64,000 nt of DNA, taken from assembly GCF_945859685.1 (NCBI RefSeq), contig NC_079149.1, forward strand, positions 118,517,575 through 118,581,574. The letters run 5' to 3'. The notes under the pieces are model-generated. The model made no database searches. It worked only from the letters and a program-made list of their open reading frames with translations, and was not told where the DNA came from. The position numbers and the translations under genes were made by a program. Shown one piece after another: positions 36,790 through 50,299 of this stretch. The stretch's first letter is position 1. Every line of letters begins with the position of its first letter. The DNA comes from Eupeodes corollae. Lineage: Eukaryota; Arthropoda; Insecta; Diptera; Syrphidae.

Positions 36790-37085
36790 AATTCAACTTT
36801 TAACGAATTTGGTGCTCTGTTTGACTCCATTCAAATAATTGTTGCCTATAATCCTCATACTGAAATTCTTCTTCTTGGTTTCGCTTTTCTGGCCATACAA
36901 CACCCGAAGGAAATTATGTTAAGGTTTTTGAGAAGTTGAATCAATTAACTTAACTTTTCGACAAGTCAACTAGAATTTCTGAAGTTGCAGGTCAATCAGC
37001 CAACACCCTAGACTTGTTTCTCACATCTGACCCTAATAAACAACGCAATCAGTGTATTATCGACTCTATGTTTGTAGGTTATCGA
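36790..37085 (+). mobile_element. Jockey/CR1-like LINE endonuclease fragment
   Basis: Degenerate AP-endonuclease end in mixed frames: VAYNPHTEILLLG (about 36843-36880), EGNYVKVFEKLNQLT-like (about 36908-36950), then STRISEVAGQSANTLDLFLT (about 36965-37025) and SDPNKQRNQCIIDSMF. The N-TLDLFLT block is the conserved segment before the catalytic SDH of Jockey/CR1-type endonucleases. It may belong to the same family as the RT scrap at 10200-10690, but they do not overlap. Confidence 0.7.
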
Positions 37086-37480
37086 GTTTTGTTAAAAAAT
37101 TTGTCAAGTTAAGTTTTCTTAACAAAAATTACCATTACCAACAATATTTTACATATGATGAAATAGTTTGATTTTAAAATCTATTTTTGTTAACGAGATT
37201 TTTAGTCGAAAACCAATATTAAGCAATTTTAGTAGCGTTTCTTAAAAGTTTCTATTTCTTATATAACCAAGTACAAATTGGATAAAATTAATTAGAAGTT
37301 AATAAATTCTACTGTTTATGAAATATCGAGAGCTCAAAATCAATTTTCAGCAATTTTGGGTACTGTTTTTTTGTAGATTTTAATTTTGTATGAACAAAAC
37401 GGGCTGTTAGATTTCTATAAGAAAATCTACAGAATGGCGAAAACAATATTTTCTATGAGGTAAAGTAAGTTTCCAGCCTT
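37086..37480 (-). repeat. Repeat family 'U', partial copy 4
   Basis: Aligns with 19500-19820 in the same orientation. Shared phrases are aaaaattacca...accaacaat, tttttgttaacgagat and tttctatttcttata. Only the 3' portion of the family is present. Confidence 0.6.
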
Positions 37481-38080
37481 GAAAATTTTCAATTGGAAAA
37501 ATCGGACCGATTATAATAACTTCATATGGGGAGTTAATAAGAAACCCAGATTAAGTTGCAAATATGCATAAAAGGAAAGAACGTATGATTTTGAGAACAA
37601 TACGTGTCCCATTAAAATAAATGTATTTTACTCCCTAAAATTATAATATCTTCAAAAAAGCTTTTGTATGCAACTGCAAATCAACAATTTATTATATATG
37701 GATTGTAATGTAACACAATTAACTGTAAAATATTACGCATTAAATTATTTTTAATTTTTTTTTAATAATATCAATACTGAAACTTTCAAAAATGAATAAC
37801 AAAAATGTACGTGTTCCGTTCATATGAACTTATTTTAAATTTTGTTTTCCTAGACAAATAATTTGACAAAGTAAACATATTGATGGCAATCTACTTATAA
37901 CCAATTAAAAAGAATCTATGAAAAAAAAAACACAAAAATGATTTCATCGCATATTTAATGTGTCAATTACACTGAATAGTGAACACCTCTAGTTGAGAGT
38001 CAATTATGTATTTTTTTATTTGGTTCCATAAAAAAAACCGTGCCAAAAGGTTCATTTAAATTCCAAAACATTTATATAAC
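37481..38080. other. Intron sequence, no gene seen
   Basis: AT-rich, nothing recognisable. Confidence 0.5.
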
Positions 38081-38655
38081 TAGCTGAACCCGGCAGGCTT
38101 TGCGGTTGCTAACGTTTTTTTTGTCAGATTACATTGTTGTAAACTGCATGTTAACGGTAGGGGAACAACATGTATACCACCATTTTTTTTACATAGATGC
38201 TATGTGTAGAAACAACATGGCAACCTTCATGACTGATTTTCTACCGTCAACCCTTATAACAATAAAATTATTATCGGTGCACAATATTTTTGGTTAACGT
38301 ATCTAACAGTGCAGAATTTGTCTTTCAGTTTAATGTATTACGTATTTGGTTTTCACTATAGTATGAATTTCATTTATACTTCGGTTTAAGTAACACGTGG
38401 CCGGCTATGCTAACACCAAAAATTGGAAGAGTAAAATTCACTGTATTTCGTTTATTAGAAAAAAAATGAACTTATACTTTTGTCTCAGCAACATTTGGCG
38501 ATTATGCTATTAAATTGTAGCTTATATAAAACGTTTGGAAGATTGACATAGCGCCATCTAAGCTACATTTTCTTTTAAGTTGAATGAAACTGTATACGGT
38601 TTACAAATCCATCACCGAACATCGTGACAAGTAATTTATATGTATGTATGTATTA
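38081..38655 (-). mobile_element. Possible Helitron-related element, 3' end at the left
   Basis: The left edge reads ctagctgaacccggcaggct, whose reverse complement ends cgggttcagctag. This is very like the cgggtcagctag terminus of the Helitron at 18445-19442. No helicase sequence is visible. The right side ends in (TATG)n at 38638-38653, so the boundary is a guess. Confidence 0.5.
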
Positions 38656-41600
38656 AGATTTATTTAATGTTGATTCAGCTTTAATAATTTTGTTTTAATT
38701 TTAAAAAAGATTTTATGTTTTGAGTGTTAAAGCCCTAAAAGCACTTTGATTTCCTTTCTCTGTTTAAGAAACTGAAAGGACTTTAATGGAAAAAAATTTA
38801 TTCACACCAAGACATGAAAGAAGGTCATAAAAATTTTCTTAAATGAAGCAAGTTATCTCTGTCTTTACCTCTCAATTTTAACCATCAAATTGAATAAACT
38901 CAAATTCAAAGAATAAACTCAAAAAAAGAAGACATTACCACTGTAAATATAAAATTTAAGTGAATTATGTATCCACTTAAGTAAACTTTACTCGTATAAA
39001 GACGAAAAGAATGATAAAAAAGTCACTTTTAAAAACTTTATAATACTTTTCCAGCTCAGAAGATCAAGAGAGACTAAATTCAATAAAGTCACATCAAAGG
39101 GGAGTAAAAAGAAAATAAATTGTTAAAAAAAGAAAACCTATCTAAAGTGCAAAAAAAGTAGTACAATAAAATTGTCCACTGTGTCGTTGTCCAATCGAAT
39201 GCAGGATAACAATGATTCTGTTGATTTCCGATAGGCAATGCGATTTCATTTCGTTTTTTCACTTTGCGTTTTACTTGTTTTTTTTTTTTATATTTATTTG
39301 ATTTGATTTCATTCATATCAACTTGAAGTCTATCAGTGTTGTAAGTTGGACTAGGTACATATCTACATATAGAGCAGAGGTGACCTGTTTCAGTGCCTAT
39401 CAATAAAATTAATCGAATCACATGGTTACGCTAGTGATGAATGTATGAGGATTGCTTGCACCGAAGCGTGATTCAATCAATCCCTTCAACATCCAACACA
39501 ACACGTCGTCGTCTCGTCATTCGTCGGTCGTCCTCAGTCGGTCGTTCGTCGTCCTGATGCTGTCCTAGCTCCAATAGTGCCAGCGTTGAGGGCAGAAGCA
39601 GAGGCAATGATAAAAATGTGCACTTAAATGAAACGGAATGAAAATAATACAAAAACAAAATTTAAAAAAAGGAAGCAATTGCTTCCTCTTCCATACAATT
39701 CCGCATCTTCATTCCCTATTACTCGCTTCACTTGCAATTTTATCTGAAAAAATGTTTTAAGCTTAAATGATTGTATATTCATCCTTTCTTCTCTGGTGGT
39801 CAGAAAATTCCAAAAAGAAAAGACTAGGCAAATGAGCAAACGTTATAATTAAAAAGAAATTTTTGTTGATTTTTTAAATTTAAGTTGCTGTTTTTGTTTT
39901 TATGTTATTTTACACTCAATGCATCCACTGATTGGGAGAGTATCCTGGATTTCAGGGAAAAAATCCCAAACAAATTGGAACCACACGAATAATCTCCTGA
40001 ATGTACAATAATTTTTAATACCGAATTTGTAACAATAAATCTTCTGATTCGATTATGATTTCAGGTGGTTCAATTTATTATTATATGACAACATGAATGA
40101 TTTACATATTTTTAATAAACAAAAAAGAATAAAGTGAACTATTGGGTTTTACGAACTTGCTTATAAATATCAATAGTGTGATTTTCAAATAACAATTGAT
40201 GGCTGAAATAAATTAAAATTTGGATTTCTAAAATCTCATTTATTAAATCGTTTTGGTTTTTCAATAATTAATATTTTATACATTTTCTTGTTCTTAAAAC
40301 ATGTCTTGGTAATTCTTAATTACATATGTATAAAAATTTATCAATTGACTTCTTAAATTTACTAGTTTGGTATTTATCAATTATCTATTGGTCAATGGTC
40401 GTTGACACTTGTACTAAGATAAAATGGAAATGGATTGGAAGTTGCAAAATATATTTATGTTAGATTTTTTATTGTTTTAAAACCTATCTCATTAAAATGT
40501 TTAGTTTTTTTTTAATATGTATGTAAAGTTTTATCGTTAAAATGTCAGCCGCTGCGTGGTGAATATCGGAATGTCAAATTTTCAAAGTTTCTATTCAAAC
40601 TAAACTTGGGTGTGGCATACACCCACTTTACTAACAATTTAAGGGCTTATCTGCATAACATGATAAGGAACATTTTTAATATCTCGGGATAATAGAATTT
40701 TAAGGGATAAGAATTAAATGTAACTTGATTTTTTGTATAACAACATAATAAGTCACAACAGATGGTCTGAAATTAGTGTGATAAATACTTTTTCAAAAAC
40801 TTCGCTATCGATGATTTCTTTGAAAAAATTTTTTTTTTTATGAAAAGACTTTTAAAAATTGATAAATTTTCACTTGTGACTTATAAATAATGATTTAATA
40901 AAGAAATCTTAACTAAAAATGTCACTCAAATAAATACCAACGACCTCTCTCGGGACATAGCTAAAAGATTAAATATGTACACATAGTCTAAAAGTCTCCG
41001 TATAGCAGCTTTATTTTGGTTGATTCTGAGATTAAACATTTACTATAACAATATATTAAAAACAAGTACTTTGAAAATCACAATCAGATTTTTGTTTTAA
41101 TTTGGAAAAAGGTTAATATGGAAAATAAGCTTTTTTTCAATGTTACCACTTTGGTTTTTACATTAATTCGTGGCTCTTTTTTTAAAAAAAATACTAAAAT
41201 TAGGCTGCTGTACGGAGACTTTGGTTTTTACATTAATTCATAGTACTTTGTTTTGTAAAAAAAAACACACAAATTGGGCTGCTGTACAGAAACTTTTTTG
41301 ACTAAATGTATGTATATATTATTTATCACTAGACTTAGCTTAAAACAAACTGTGTTTTAGAAAAAGTGTGGCTTATCATGTTAATCAAAAGGTCCTTCAA
41401 TTGTTATAGTTTTCAAAAATACATTGCACTTCCAATTTATATAGAACAATGGTACTAGATGATGAGCATAGGATTTTTTTTCAAGTGCAAAAAATAAGGA
41501 ACCAATTCAAAACTTGAGATTACACATTTAGAAGACTTGATGAGTAAAATAAAATGTATTTATAAATACCTAAGAAGTCCTTAGATTATGCACAAGTATT

Positions 41601-44600
41601 CGAAACATATTTTAAACAGAAGTTAAAATATAATTATTGCAGCAATTTCAAATTCAATTCAATTTCAATTCAATTCAGTTACAATATTGGCAAGATAATA
41701 AAAACGCTGATTAATTACCAGAAAAAGAAATATCTTCAACGATTAGAGCTTTTAAAAATGTCCAAATTTATTAAATGATTTTGTATACTTCTGGAAAAAG
41801 TTTTATGATTGTATCTGATATTTCAAAAACATTTTATAGAATTTCGCATCAGCCTTCCTATTGAATACGAGTGAATTTCTTTGTGTTGAATAGTAAATTT
41901 TTTTTTCTGCTTCTTAAAAAAAAATCAAAAAAAATTGTTTAGATTTTTATAAAATGTTGCGTTACGAAAATTTAAAAGCAAAATTGTAATAAAATACATT
42001 TATCTCTTTTACGAGTTGTTAGCAAATACATATAAACGTCTGTCGTGAGTTGAAAAAACAGATTAAATGAAAACTTCTATCAAATGGCAGCAAATTTGAC
42101 AGATTTAACAATATGGCTTGTATTAATTGCTATACTTTGGAAAATCCTATTAGAAGACCGTTTATAAGATATGTATGTGGTTACAAAAAAAAAGGCTTTA
42201 TCTACCTACAATTATAGTCCGGAATTATTATTTATGTTCTTCGAAAGAATTCCATTTCATAAAGTGTCCTTTTATTTTTAAAGAAATAAAAAATGTAAAC
42301 GAGTGAAAGCAGGCCTAGTATATTTTTTTTGCAAATTACTTTTAAACACAAGATTTTGTTTTGTAAAGTGAAGCTATTATTCTATCAAGATCATTTTACT
42401 GAGAAAACCATGGAATATTAACATCTCTTCTCCAGGTACGATACATAGTGAGAATGTTACGGGCTGTTGTAATTAAAATATATTTAAAAATTGTAAGATT
42501 AGAAGAATAATGGCGTATATCAAAATATTCAATTGGAATTTCTATTTCATTGGGTCATGAATTCAACCTAACAAAATATCCACTTATCATTTAAAAAAGG
42601 ATGTTGAAATCTGAGAATGTGTGAAAAAAATTCAATGCAAGTGATTAAAGTTTTTATATTAAGCTATTAACTAAAATTCAGTTGTTTCCGTAGCAAAATG
42701 TTGTCATTCCTTGCAAATTATTTAAAACTTAAAAATCAAAAATACTTTTCAAAACATTCTCTGTAAAATATTCTTCCATTAGAACATGTACATATATGAA
42801 CGTATTTCCACATTAAACCTAAAGGATCAAAAGATTAACAAAACTCAAAATGGCTCAATTTTGGACTTGAATCATCCGCTCTATGAGTTGAAGGTTAAAT
42901 ATTGTATATTTTTATTTTAAACCTACCAATCAATATTTCAACATAGATATTCATCAGTTTTCGAAAGGGAAATATGAAACTTTCATCTCGGGATGGCAAC
43001 AAAATCCGCAGAGTTGTTTTTTATTTTATTATTACTTTTTATTAAATGGCTTTTTGCCTTGTTGAAATGTGAACGTAACGTATAGTACGTAGCTCGTTTT
43101 GGCAACAAAATTCCATTTCAATTTTGAAGTTAATCTGATGGCAATTCATTCATGTACGTTTTCCCTCAGTTTTATTTGACTAAACACACAAAAACTAAGT
43201 CAATTTTTCAAAAAAATCTATCTGTTTAAAACTTTTCAAATCAATAAAATTTCAATCTAAATATTTCCAAAACTATGCAAAACTACACATTGAGTTGCAA
43301 TGGATTTGATCTAAATTGATTTATGGATAAAGAAGTGGCATGAAGTATAATTTTCTTAATTTCTGCAAAAGTCATTGCTTCTGCCAATAAAAGAGAATGA
43401 TGACATGCCATAAGAGTGTGATATTAATTTATTGCAATTTCACTCCACTTTGAAAGGAAGTTGCTTTTAGAATTATGTCTAATTTTTTTAACATGCACAA
43501 GATGTACAAAACTTCCTCACTTTATATATTTTTGCTAAAAACTTGATTAAATTGAAACAAAACAATAGTTTAAAGGCGATAAGCAAAAAACCTATCCTCT
43601 AGAAACAATACTAAATTAAAAAAGTTTTGCCAAAAAACTTTTCATCACACTCGAAAATGTTTATTTGATTTTTAATTAAATGCATTCAGCTCTATAAATG
43701 ATGCATTTGAAAAACTTAATTTAAAATAAAATCATAACAAAAAACAAAAATAAAAACTAAATCATTTTTGCTACGTGCCTTATACCCTTTTTCCATTTTT
43801 CCATTCGCCTTTTTTTATATCTCAATAATTTTTCCTGCTCTCGTATAAATTATATTTTTATTCATTTATTTGAAAAATAATTTCAGATTTTCGTTACGTG
43901 CTTAGAAAGTGTAAATGAGAAACTCCCTGTGAAAATTTACAACACTCAACGTTGTTAACTCGCATCGCACCATAAGTAGGTAGGTAGGTTGGTTAAAAGG
44001 TTAGGTATGGTACGGTATAGAGAAAAGAGTTGAAAACGCAGCAGGTAATGCATATATATGTGGGAGGAATGAGAGGAGGGGTTTTCGAATATAGAACGTA
44101 GAACGAACAAATATTTTTAAATTACGTTTAAACTTTGCCAAAAGATTCATCCCTGACATCATTTTACTTCGAGTTCAAAACTTATTTTCAAGATAAAAAG
44201 GAAAACATTACTGAATATAAAAATGCATAAAATAGAAAATAGATGTAATTTTGGAATGCGAAAGTATCTATGTATCTATTATATCAAAATATATAAGTTT
44301 AAAAAAAAAGCTTTACTTTAGCTAACCAAGGAAATTACCGTCTTCCTCTTTTGAATTTAATTCAAATTGAAAATTCCCTAATATTGATAACCCAGAAATA
44401 ATGTTTAATTTATGAATCATTTTCTACAAAAGGAGAAAGAAAAAGAAGACTCAAAAAAAGAGAAAGAGAATGAAAATGGTTGATGCGTAGCGCGTATATA
44501 TTAAAAGGACGAGAAAAAACGTAACGGAAATTATATTATCCTACAAAATGTTCACGTTCGACATCACAAAAGGAATTTTATCTTATTAAAGGATATTTTA

Positions 44601-45059
44601 TTGTTTCGTTCGTCTGTCGTCTTTTCAAAAATATAAAAAAACGACTGAAACTGAATACTGAAGAATTGAAAGTGTGATTTAATACTAATAGAAATTCACT
44701 GAGAGTGCATTAAATTGTCCCAAATAAATTAATTAGGATTTATAGATAAAAATAATTTATTTTGTAACATTGGAGGAAAGAGGGTCGATTAATTTAAAAT
44801 CTCCGTTGATCAGGTATAGTAATAATTCGTATATTTTTGGAGTCTTCTGAATATTTTATTTGAAATTAAAATAGGAAATTTAAGCTGACGTGTGCGAGTT
44901 ATGATAAGAGCTTTTTGTTTGAGGATTAAGAAGGACCCATTTAATAAATTATTTTAATGGTTTTAAAACAAAGGGAAATTATTTCGAAAAAACCGTCAAC
45001 TTGTTTTTTATTTCTAAACTTTGAATGTCACAGAAATTAAGATTATTATATTCTCATAG
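38656..45059. other. Intron sequence, no gene seen
   Basis: 6.4 kb of AT-rich sequence. Only local repeats stand out: a 70-bp tandem pair at 41149-41290, CGTC/GTCG-rich sequence at 39500-39560, and a short (TAGG)n run at 43976-43990. No exon or mobile element could be supported. Confidence 0.5.
41149..41290 (+). repeat. 70-bp tandem duplication
   Basis: Two adjacent units start ttggtttttacattaattc (41151 and 41221) and end ggctgctgtac.ga (about 41203 and 41278). The end motif also occurs inverted at 40995 (gtctccgtatagcagc). Confidence 0.75.
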
Positions 45060-46330
45060 AAAGTTTTGTAATGGGTCTTGTGTGTCGAATTGAAAATTTT
45101 GACATTTATTGACGTTTCAAGGTCTCTAGAGTCGAAACACAACATTTTTAGAGAAATGTCTGTGTGTGCGCGTCTACGTTCGTCGTCCATAACTCAAGAA
45201 AAAGAAGAGATGTCGACGTCAAAAAAATGTTATTAAACAGATAATAAGGCAGAGAGTTGCAGAAAGGGCTTTCAAAAAATTTCGTGGGTGGTTTTGTTTC
45301 ACCATAGTAGTTTAAAAAAAATTTGAATATTTTGGTTTACCCTAAATATCTCATTAAATAATGACGCTAGAGACTTGAATTGAATTTTATATTATAAATT
45401 GTAACATGATACGAAACAAATATATTTTATTAAAAAAAAAACAATTAACGGTTGTTTTCATAAATCAAAATAAAAACTGAAAACAAATATTTGTCACCTC
45501 GAAAATTTTACGAATAAAAATGATTTTATCTCCATAACAATTTTGTGCAACGAAAATCAACGTTTTCAACGTCTGGTAAAATTTTGAGAAAAATTGAATT
45601 GACAGTTTTTTTTATAAAAAATAAAAACATTACTCAATATTTGTAAAAATTGAATTTCGACTTAAATAAAATTTGAGATTAAGGCTTCCAACTTATTTTA
45701 TCTTATAAGAAATATTGTTGTCAACATTCGGTAAAATTTTGAGAAAAATCGAATTGACAATTTTTAACAAAATTTTAAAAAGTGTTGGTAAACATAGATA
45801 TTCGACTCCATAACCTTTTTGTTTAAATTTAAAAATATTAACTTTAAATTAATTTAATCTTATAAGAAATACTGTTTTGAACGTTCGATTAAATTTTGAG
45901 AAAAATAAAACTGACAAACAAAAATAAACTGAAAATAAATACCTTAAAAAAGTTCGTAAAAATTGATTTTCGGCTTAAATATATTTTTAAAAATTAAAAA
46001 TTTTGGCTTCAAACTAATTTTACTCACTCACATTTTGTAAAATATGATGTTCGGTTCTCGATATCTCGTAAAAATTGAAAGTATTGACTTCAAATATATT
46101 TCATTCATCCAATTCGTATTTGTTTATTCAAGAAATAAAAAAATTTAAGAAATACTACTAAAATTGGTAAAAATTGGTTTACGACTAAAAATCTCTGAGT
46201 TTATAGCTTATAAGAAGTTGGTATTAACGTTTTGTTCAGTTTCTTTTGAGATAAAATTCAATAGTAGTTCATATTCCCCGAAAACTCGATATTCACTTCG
46301 AAACATTACGAACAAAAAATTTGAATTTTG
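45060..46330 (+). repeat. Unclassified AT-rich repeat family 'U', copy 1 (longest)
   Basis: The 5' part (45090-45400) has ttgacgtttcaaggtctcta, cgtcgtccataactcaagaa, agttgcagaaagggctttc and gctagagacttgaatt, all shared with the 25280 copy. From about 45488 the sequence falls into roughly four diverged units of about 160 bp, each with a variant of gtaaaattttgagaaaaatc, aattgacag, a TAAAAAATAAAAAC stretch, and a cttcaaactaattttatc phrase. The GC-rich 3' end found in copies 2 and 3 was not seen, so this copy may be truncated. No coding frame is conserved. Confidence 0.75.
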
Positions 46331-49046
46331 ATGAAAGCTTCATTTATAGGTCCTGAACACGCTCTTAAAAAACATCTGATTTTGGTCTCAACGAAATTAA
46401 AGGGGTGAAATAGGCTCAATTAAAGACTGTAGCACGTACTTTTTGTATTGTACACAAGAAAGATCTTAATAGATTTTTCAAATTCATAGATTTGGAGAAA
46501 AACGGTCGCGAATAGTAAAAAATGTAATAAAGTCATGTTTTTGGATAGGTATATAAGTGGGTTTCGATAGATATTTAATTTTTTAAATGAAGGAATGTTA
46601 TTTACAATAGAACGAATGTTATTTACAAAATCCCTGCTAAAACTGAAACGATATTTTTCTGCCAAGTTCATTAAAATGCGGATTGAAAATAGACATCCTG
46701 TATACAATCTGTACAAATATTATGAAGTTGAAAAAATTAGGAAATAATGGTCCGAATAGAAAAACTCTTTCAGTGCTAGATAGCTAATTTATTGAGAATG
46801 TTTCAAATCAGGGATTTTTTCAATTTTGAGAGCTTCCACTGGGTATACTGCAGAAACGGTTTAAGTTTTGATAGAATAATGTATGACAAATTTGTGTTTA
46901 GAATAGAGCATGCGAGTAAGGCTGCAGGCCGTAGTAAGTTATTTATAAAATACTACATAAATGATTGTGTACCCTAATTAGTTTTTAATGTATTACGAAT
47001 TTTGTATTTTCGTCAAGTTCGGGGAAGGAAGACTTGGACTGTTTCTGCGGTATGTCAAATTCTTTTTTCTTTTATACAGTGCATACTCAAAAATGAGCCC
47101 TAAATTATGAATATTTGAAGAATATTAAACTTGTGGAAACGGATCCTAATTTTCATTCTAAAGACATATTCAGAGAGGAAACCTACTTTTGAATAAATTG
47201 AACGATATTTATTTTGAACAAATTGTCACGATATGCTGACTACGTCCATAATTTGTTGGCTGGTTCATTACAGCAATTGATATGTTGATAATTAGCAACT
47301 ACTTTTTGTCTATGACTATATGACTGACTACTTGTGGTTTCAACAGCGCATCTACGTGGCACATAGTTTACCTATTCGAGGATATGGTCATCTCAGAAAC
47401 AATTGTGCTAATTTCTGAAGTTCCATTTTTCAAAGGAAGGAAGTTCTAAATAAAGGGCCATTTCTTTTAAAATATCGTTGATACTTGTAAGATGCCTATG
47501 GAGCAAGTCTTGTTATAATTTTTATTTCAGCAGATTTGAAAACCATTTTTTAGCAGAAATTTAGATTTGTTTACAGGACTCAATTTCCTCAATTTTGCCG
47601 TATATTTTACGTCGAATATTTTGTTCAATCCTGAAATAAATTTCCCGTTAACAAAAATCCAATCTAATGCCAACTTGATTTCCCTGAAAATATGTTTCCT
47701 GATACTAATTATTTCCTAGTGAAACTGTTGAGTATCATTTGCGTTCTCAATGTTCGAAAAAAGGAAACATTCTGGGGAAGCATTTTATTCGTGACAATTT
47801 TTGAAATCCATACAAAATGAAGATAAATGTCTTTCATGACATTTATCTTCGCTTCATAGGAAACAAAAATACCCTTTAAAAAATGCATTATTCCATCTAT
47901 CAATAATGATTGACAGGAACACCCTTTGTGCCTTTGATATTTTCTCTAATGAAAGGCTATTTCCCTTTTTGAAAAACTAATTGCTAAAAGTGCAATCCGA
48001 TTTCGTAGTTATTTTCACCAAAATACAACCCCCTCATCACATCACTTTGAATCATTCTGGATGGCTCCTAACTTTTCATCTCTGATGTCATATCACATCA
48101 ATTCCACTTTAAAAAAAAGTAAAAAAGAGAATCAAAATAAAAGCGCCTCAGTTAGCTTTAGCAGGACTGGGCTGGGCATACGGTCACTATGGCATCACCA
48201 TAAATTTTCCAACCAAATTCAGTAACTTACACTTTGACCTGTGTGAAATGTTTTCCAGGCTAGTGGTGGTGTTGTTGGTGGTGCTGCTGCAGTTTCTAAA
48301 GTCAGAACTCAAAAAAAGGTCGTTGCCATTGCCATCTTTTTGTTGTCCAGAATGCAGACGGCCAGGTTAGGCGATAGATACCAAAGCAATACCATAAATC
48401 AATATCGACAATATCGAGTTATAGGGTTTGAGTTCAGGAACCTACCGACTACGACGTCGAAAGTGCGCACATACCTTTATACACTGCCGTCAGGTTGGCA
48501 GGAAAAATATTCCCTTAATATTTACTAGGTTAACATTCACTTTATTTAGTTTATGCGGTGAACGAAAACGAAAGAGATAAAGGTCTCCGTGGAGAATGTT
48601 GCAGATGTAGATGTAGAAGGTCCTTTGCGAAAGCTGCCTTTTTCGCCATCGATCGTAACCAAAAAAGCCTCAAAAGACTATATGATATAGATGTTTTCAA
48701 TAGAGGGTGAGGATGAAGAGCAGGTGTATCCTTTTACATTTCTATATGAAGGAGTGCGCTATGCATATATTCAGTTCAGAGCAGAAGAGAAAAACTTTAT
48801 AACATTTTAAAGGGAATTCAAAGGAGATAAATGTTTCGAACATTCGAAGCATTTTCTTTTGAGCGAGGCTCCTACCATCATCTACCTTCCAATTCCAATA
48901 CCAAAAACCCATCATCTATAGTCTAAAATATTACACAAGGATACTTGTTGGAATCATAATATAATGGATATGAGGGGATCAAAGCACGAGGCATGGCTTG
49001 TATGGGAGTTTGTGACTTGTACCAGTATCCTAGAGTGTGTACTTAC
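46331..49046. other. Intron sequence, no gene seen
   Basis: AT-rich with two isolated open frames (46420-46716 minus and 46792-46977 plus). They lack splice context or recognisable motifs, and I do not call them genes. Confidence 0.5.
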
Positions 49047-49190
49047 CGTAACTTTGAGTCGAGCTATTGGTGGTGATTCCAGAGTTTCCAAAATTGCTGT
49101 TGCGCTATTGTAGTTACCAACTAAAAGGCAATATTGAGCAACTCCGCTCCACAGTTCGACGATTTTCTTACGTTCACGAATGCTGTTACA
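49047..49190 (-). CDS. RasGEF-domain protein, exon b (CDC25 domain)
   Basis: A 144-bp, 48-codon exon on the minus strand, phase 0 at both ends. Acceptor cgtataacag before TGTAAC (49190), donor GTTACG/gtaagt after 49047. It encodes CNSIRERKKIVELWSGVAQY, continuing CLLVGNYNSATAILE and ending SPPIARLKVT. This is the diagnostic RasGEF block: the usual pattern is R-x(3)-I-x(3)-(I/V)A-x(2)-C-x(3)-NFNS-x(2)-AI-x(2)-L-x(4)-(I/V)-x-RLK-x-TW, and the W comes from the first codon of exon c. An alternative acceptor 8 bases downstream would put exon a and this exon out of frame, which is why I chose 49190. Confidence 0.85.
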
Positions 49191-50299
49191 CTGTTATACG
49201 TTACACGCCGCACCGGTGAGGTAACATCAATTTTACATTTCAGTTCAGTTGGATTCGGTTTGGTTGTAAGTTGCAAGTTGTGTGCAATTCAGTAGCAGAA
49301 GCAGCAACAGCGGTAGTAAAAAGTGCAAGCAGCATGTAATAGAGAGCATGAAAATAAAGTAGAAATATAAATATGTATTTTTTATAGATAAATATATGTA
49401 CAACAGTATATTAATGGCTTAAAATGGTATTATGTACAATTACATCATATTTAATGGCCAGCAGAAAAGGTATTGTTCGATGTTGAAAAGAAAAACAAAA
49501 TGAACAGAAAAAGGCCTCAGGGAAGCTGATTTACAACACTGAATTTTATATTTGAATAATACTGATGTCTGCCTTAAGCAGAACATAGGTACGTATTTAT
49601 TTTTTCACAGATCTATACATAATTTTATGCATTTACATATCCATATCAGGTATTTATAATTTTTGTTTTTGGAAAATTTTCGTAGTAAATGATCCAGGAT
49701 GAGTAAGAAATAGCACAGGAGCTTGCGAAAATAAAAAATATTTAAGGCCCGGGGAGGATTGGAAAAATTTAAGAAGATATTATGACGTTCATTTGGATTG
49801 TTTTGTAAGTTCTTAAGAACAAAAATTTAATGACGCAGTTATTCCCACGGTAAGAATAAAATTTAGTGAGGTATTTTATAATACCTACATTTTTAGATAA
49901 ATTTTGTCATAATATAATGCTAAGTAGGTTTAAGGTTTAAGGTTTAAGGTATCGAGGGAGCAATATACAATATACAGACATTTATGGCATTTTAAGTTGA
50001 TTTTTGTTACCATTTCCTGATTTTCTTATTACTTACAGTTTTGTACAATCTTCCTACATATCAAGCTCCTTCCGCTGATTTATCGTAATTGCCGAAAAAT
50101 GTGTACAGTAAACGACAAGTTTTAAGTTTTTACTCATCCATGAAAACACTTATGCCTAAGGCAACGATTGATTTTATTAACAAAGCAATAGTGATATCAC
50201 ATAGGATTGGATTTTAATTAAAACTTTGTTTGAGATAAATTAGTGGAAAATGGTTTGTTTAATGTTTAAAAACTTTAAGCTAACCGAAAAAAGTCTTTT
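49191..50299. other. Intron sequence, no gene seen
   Basis: Between RasGEF exons a and b. Contains an imperfect (TTTAAGG)n run at 49927-49950. Confidence 0.5.

Noticed and set aside
46420..46977. Two neighbouring open frames of 98 and 61 codons
   Set aside because: Opposite strands, no recognisable motif, no splice context; lengths are not unusual for 64 kb in six frames.
49183..49184. Alternative acceptor for RasGEF exon b eight bases downstream (exon start 49182)
   Set aside because: It would need a phase-2 junction, but exon a ends in phase 0; the 49190 acceptor keeps the frame.
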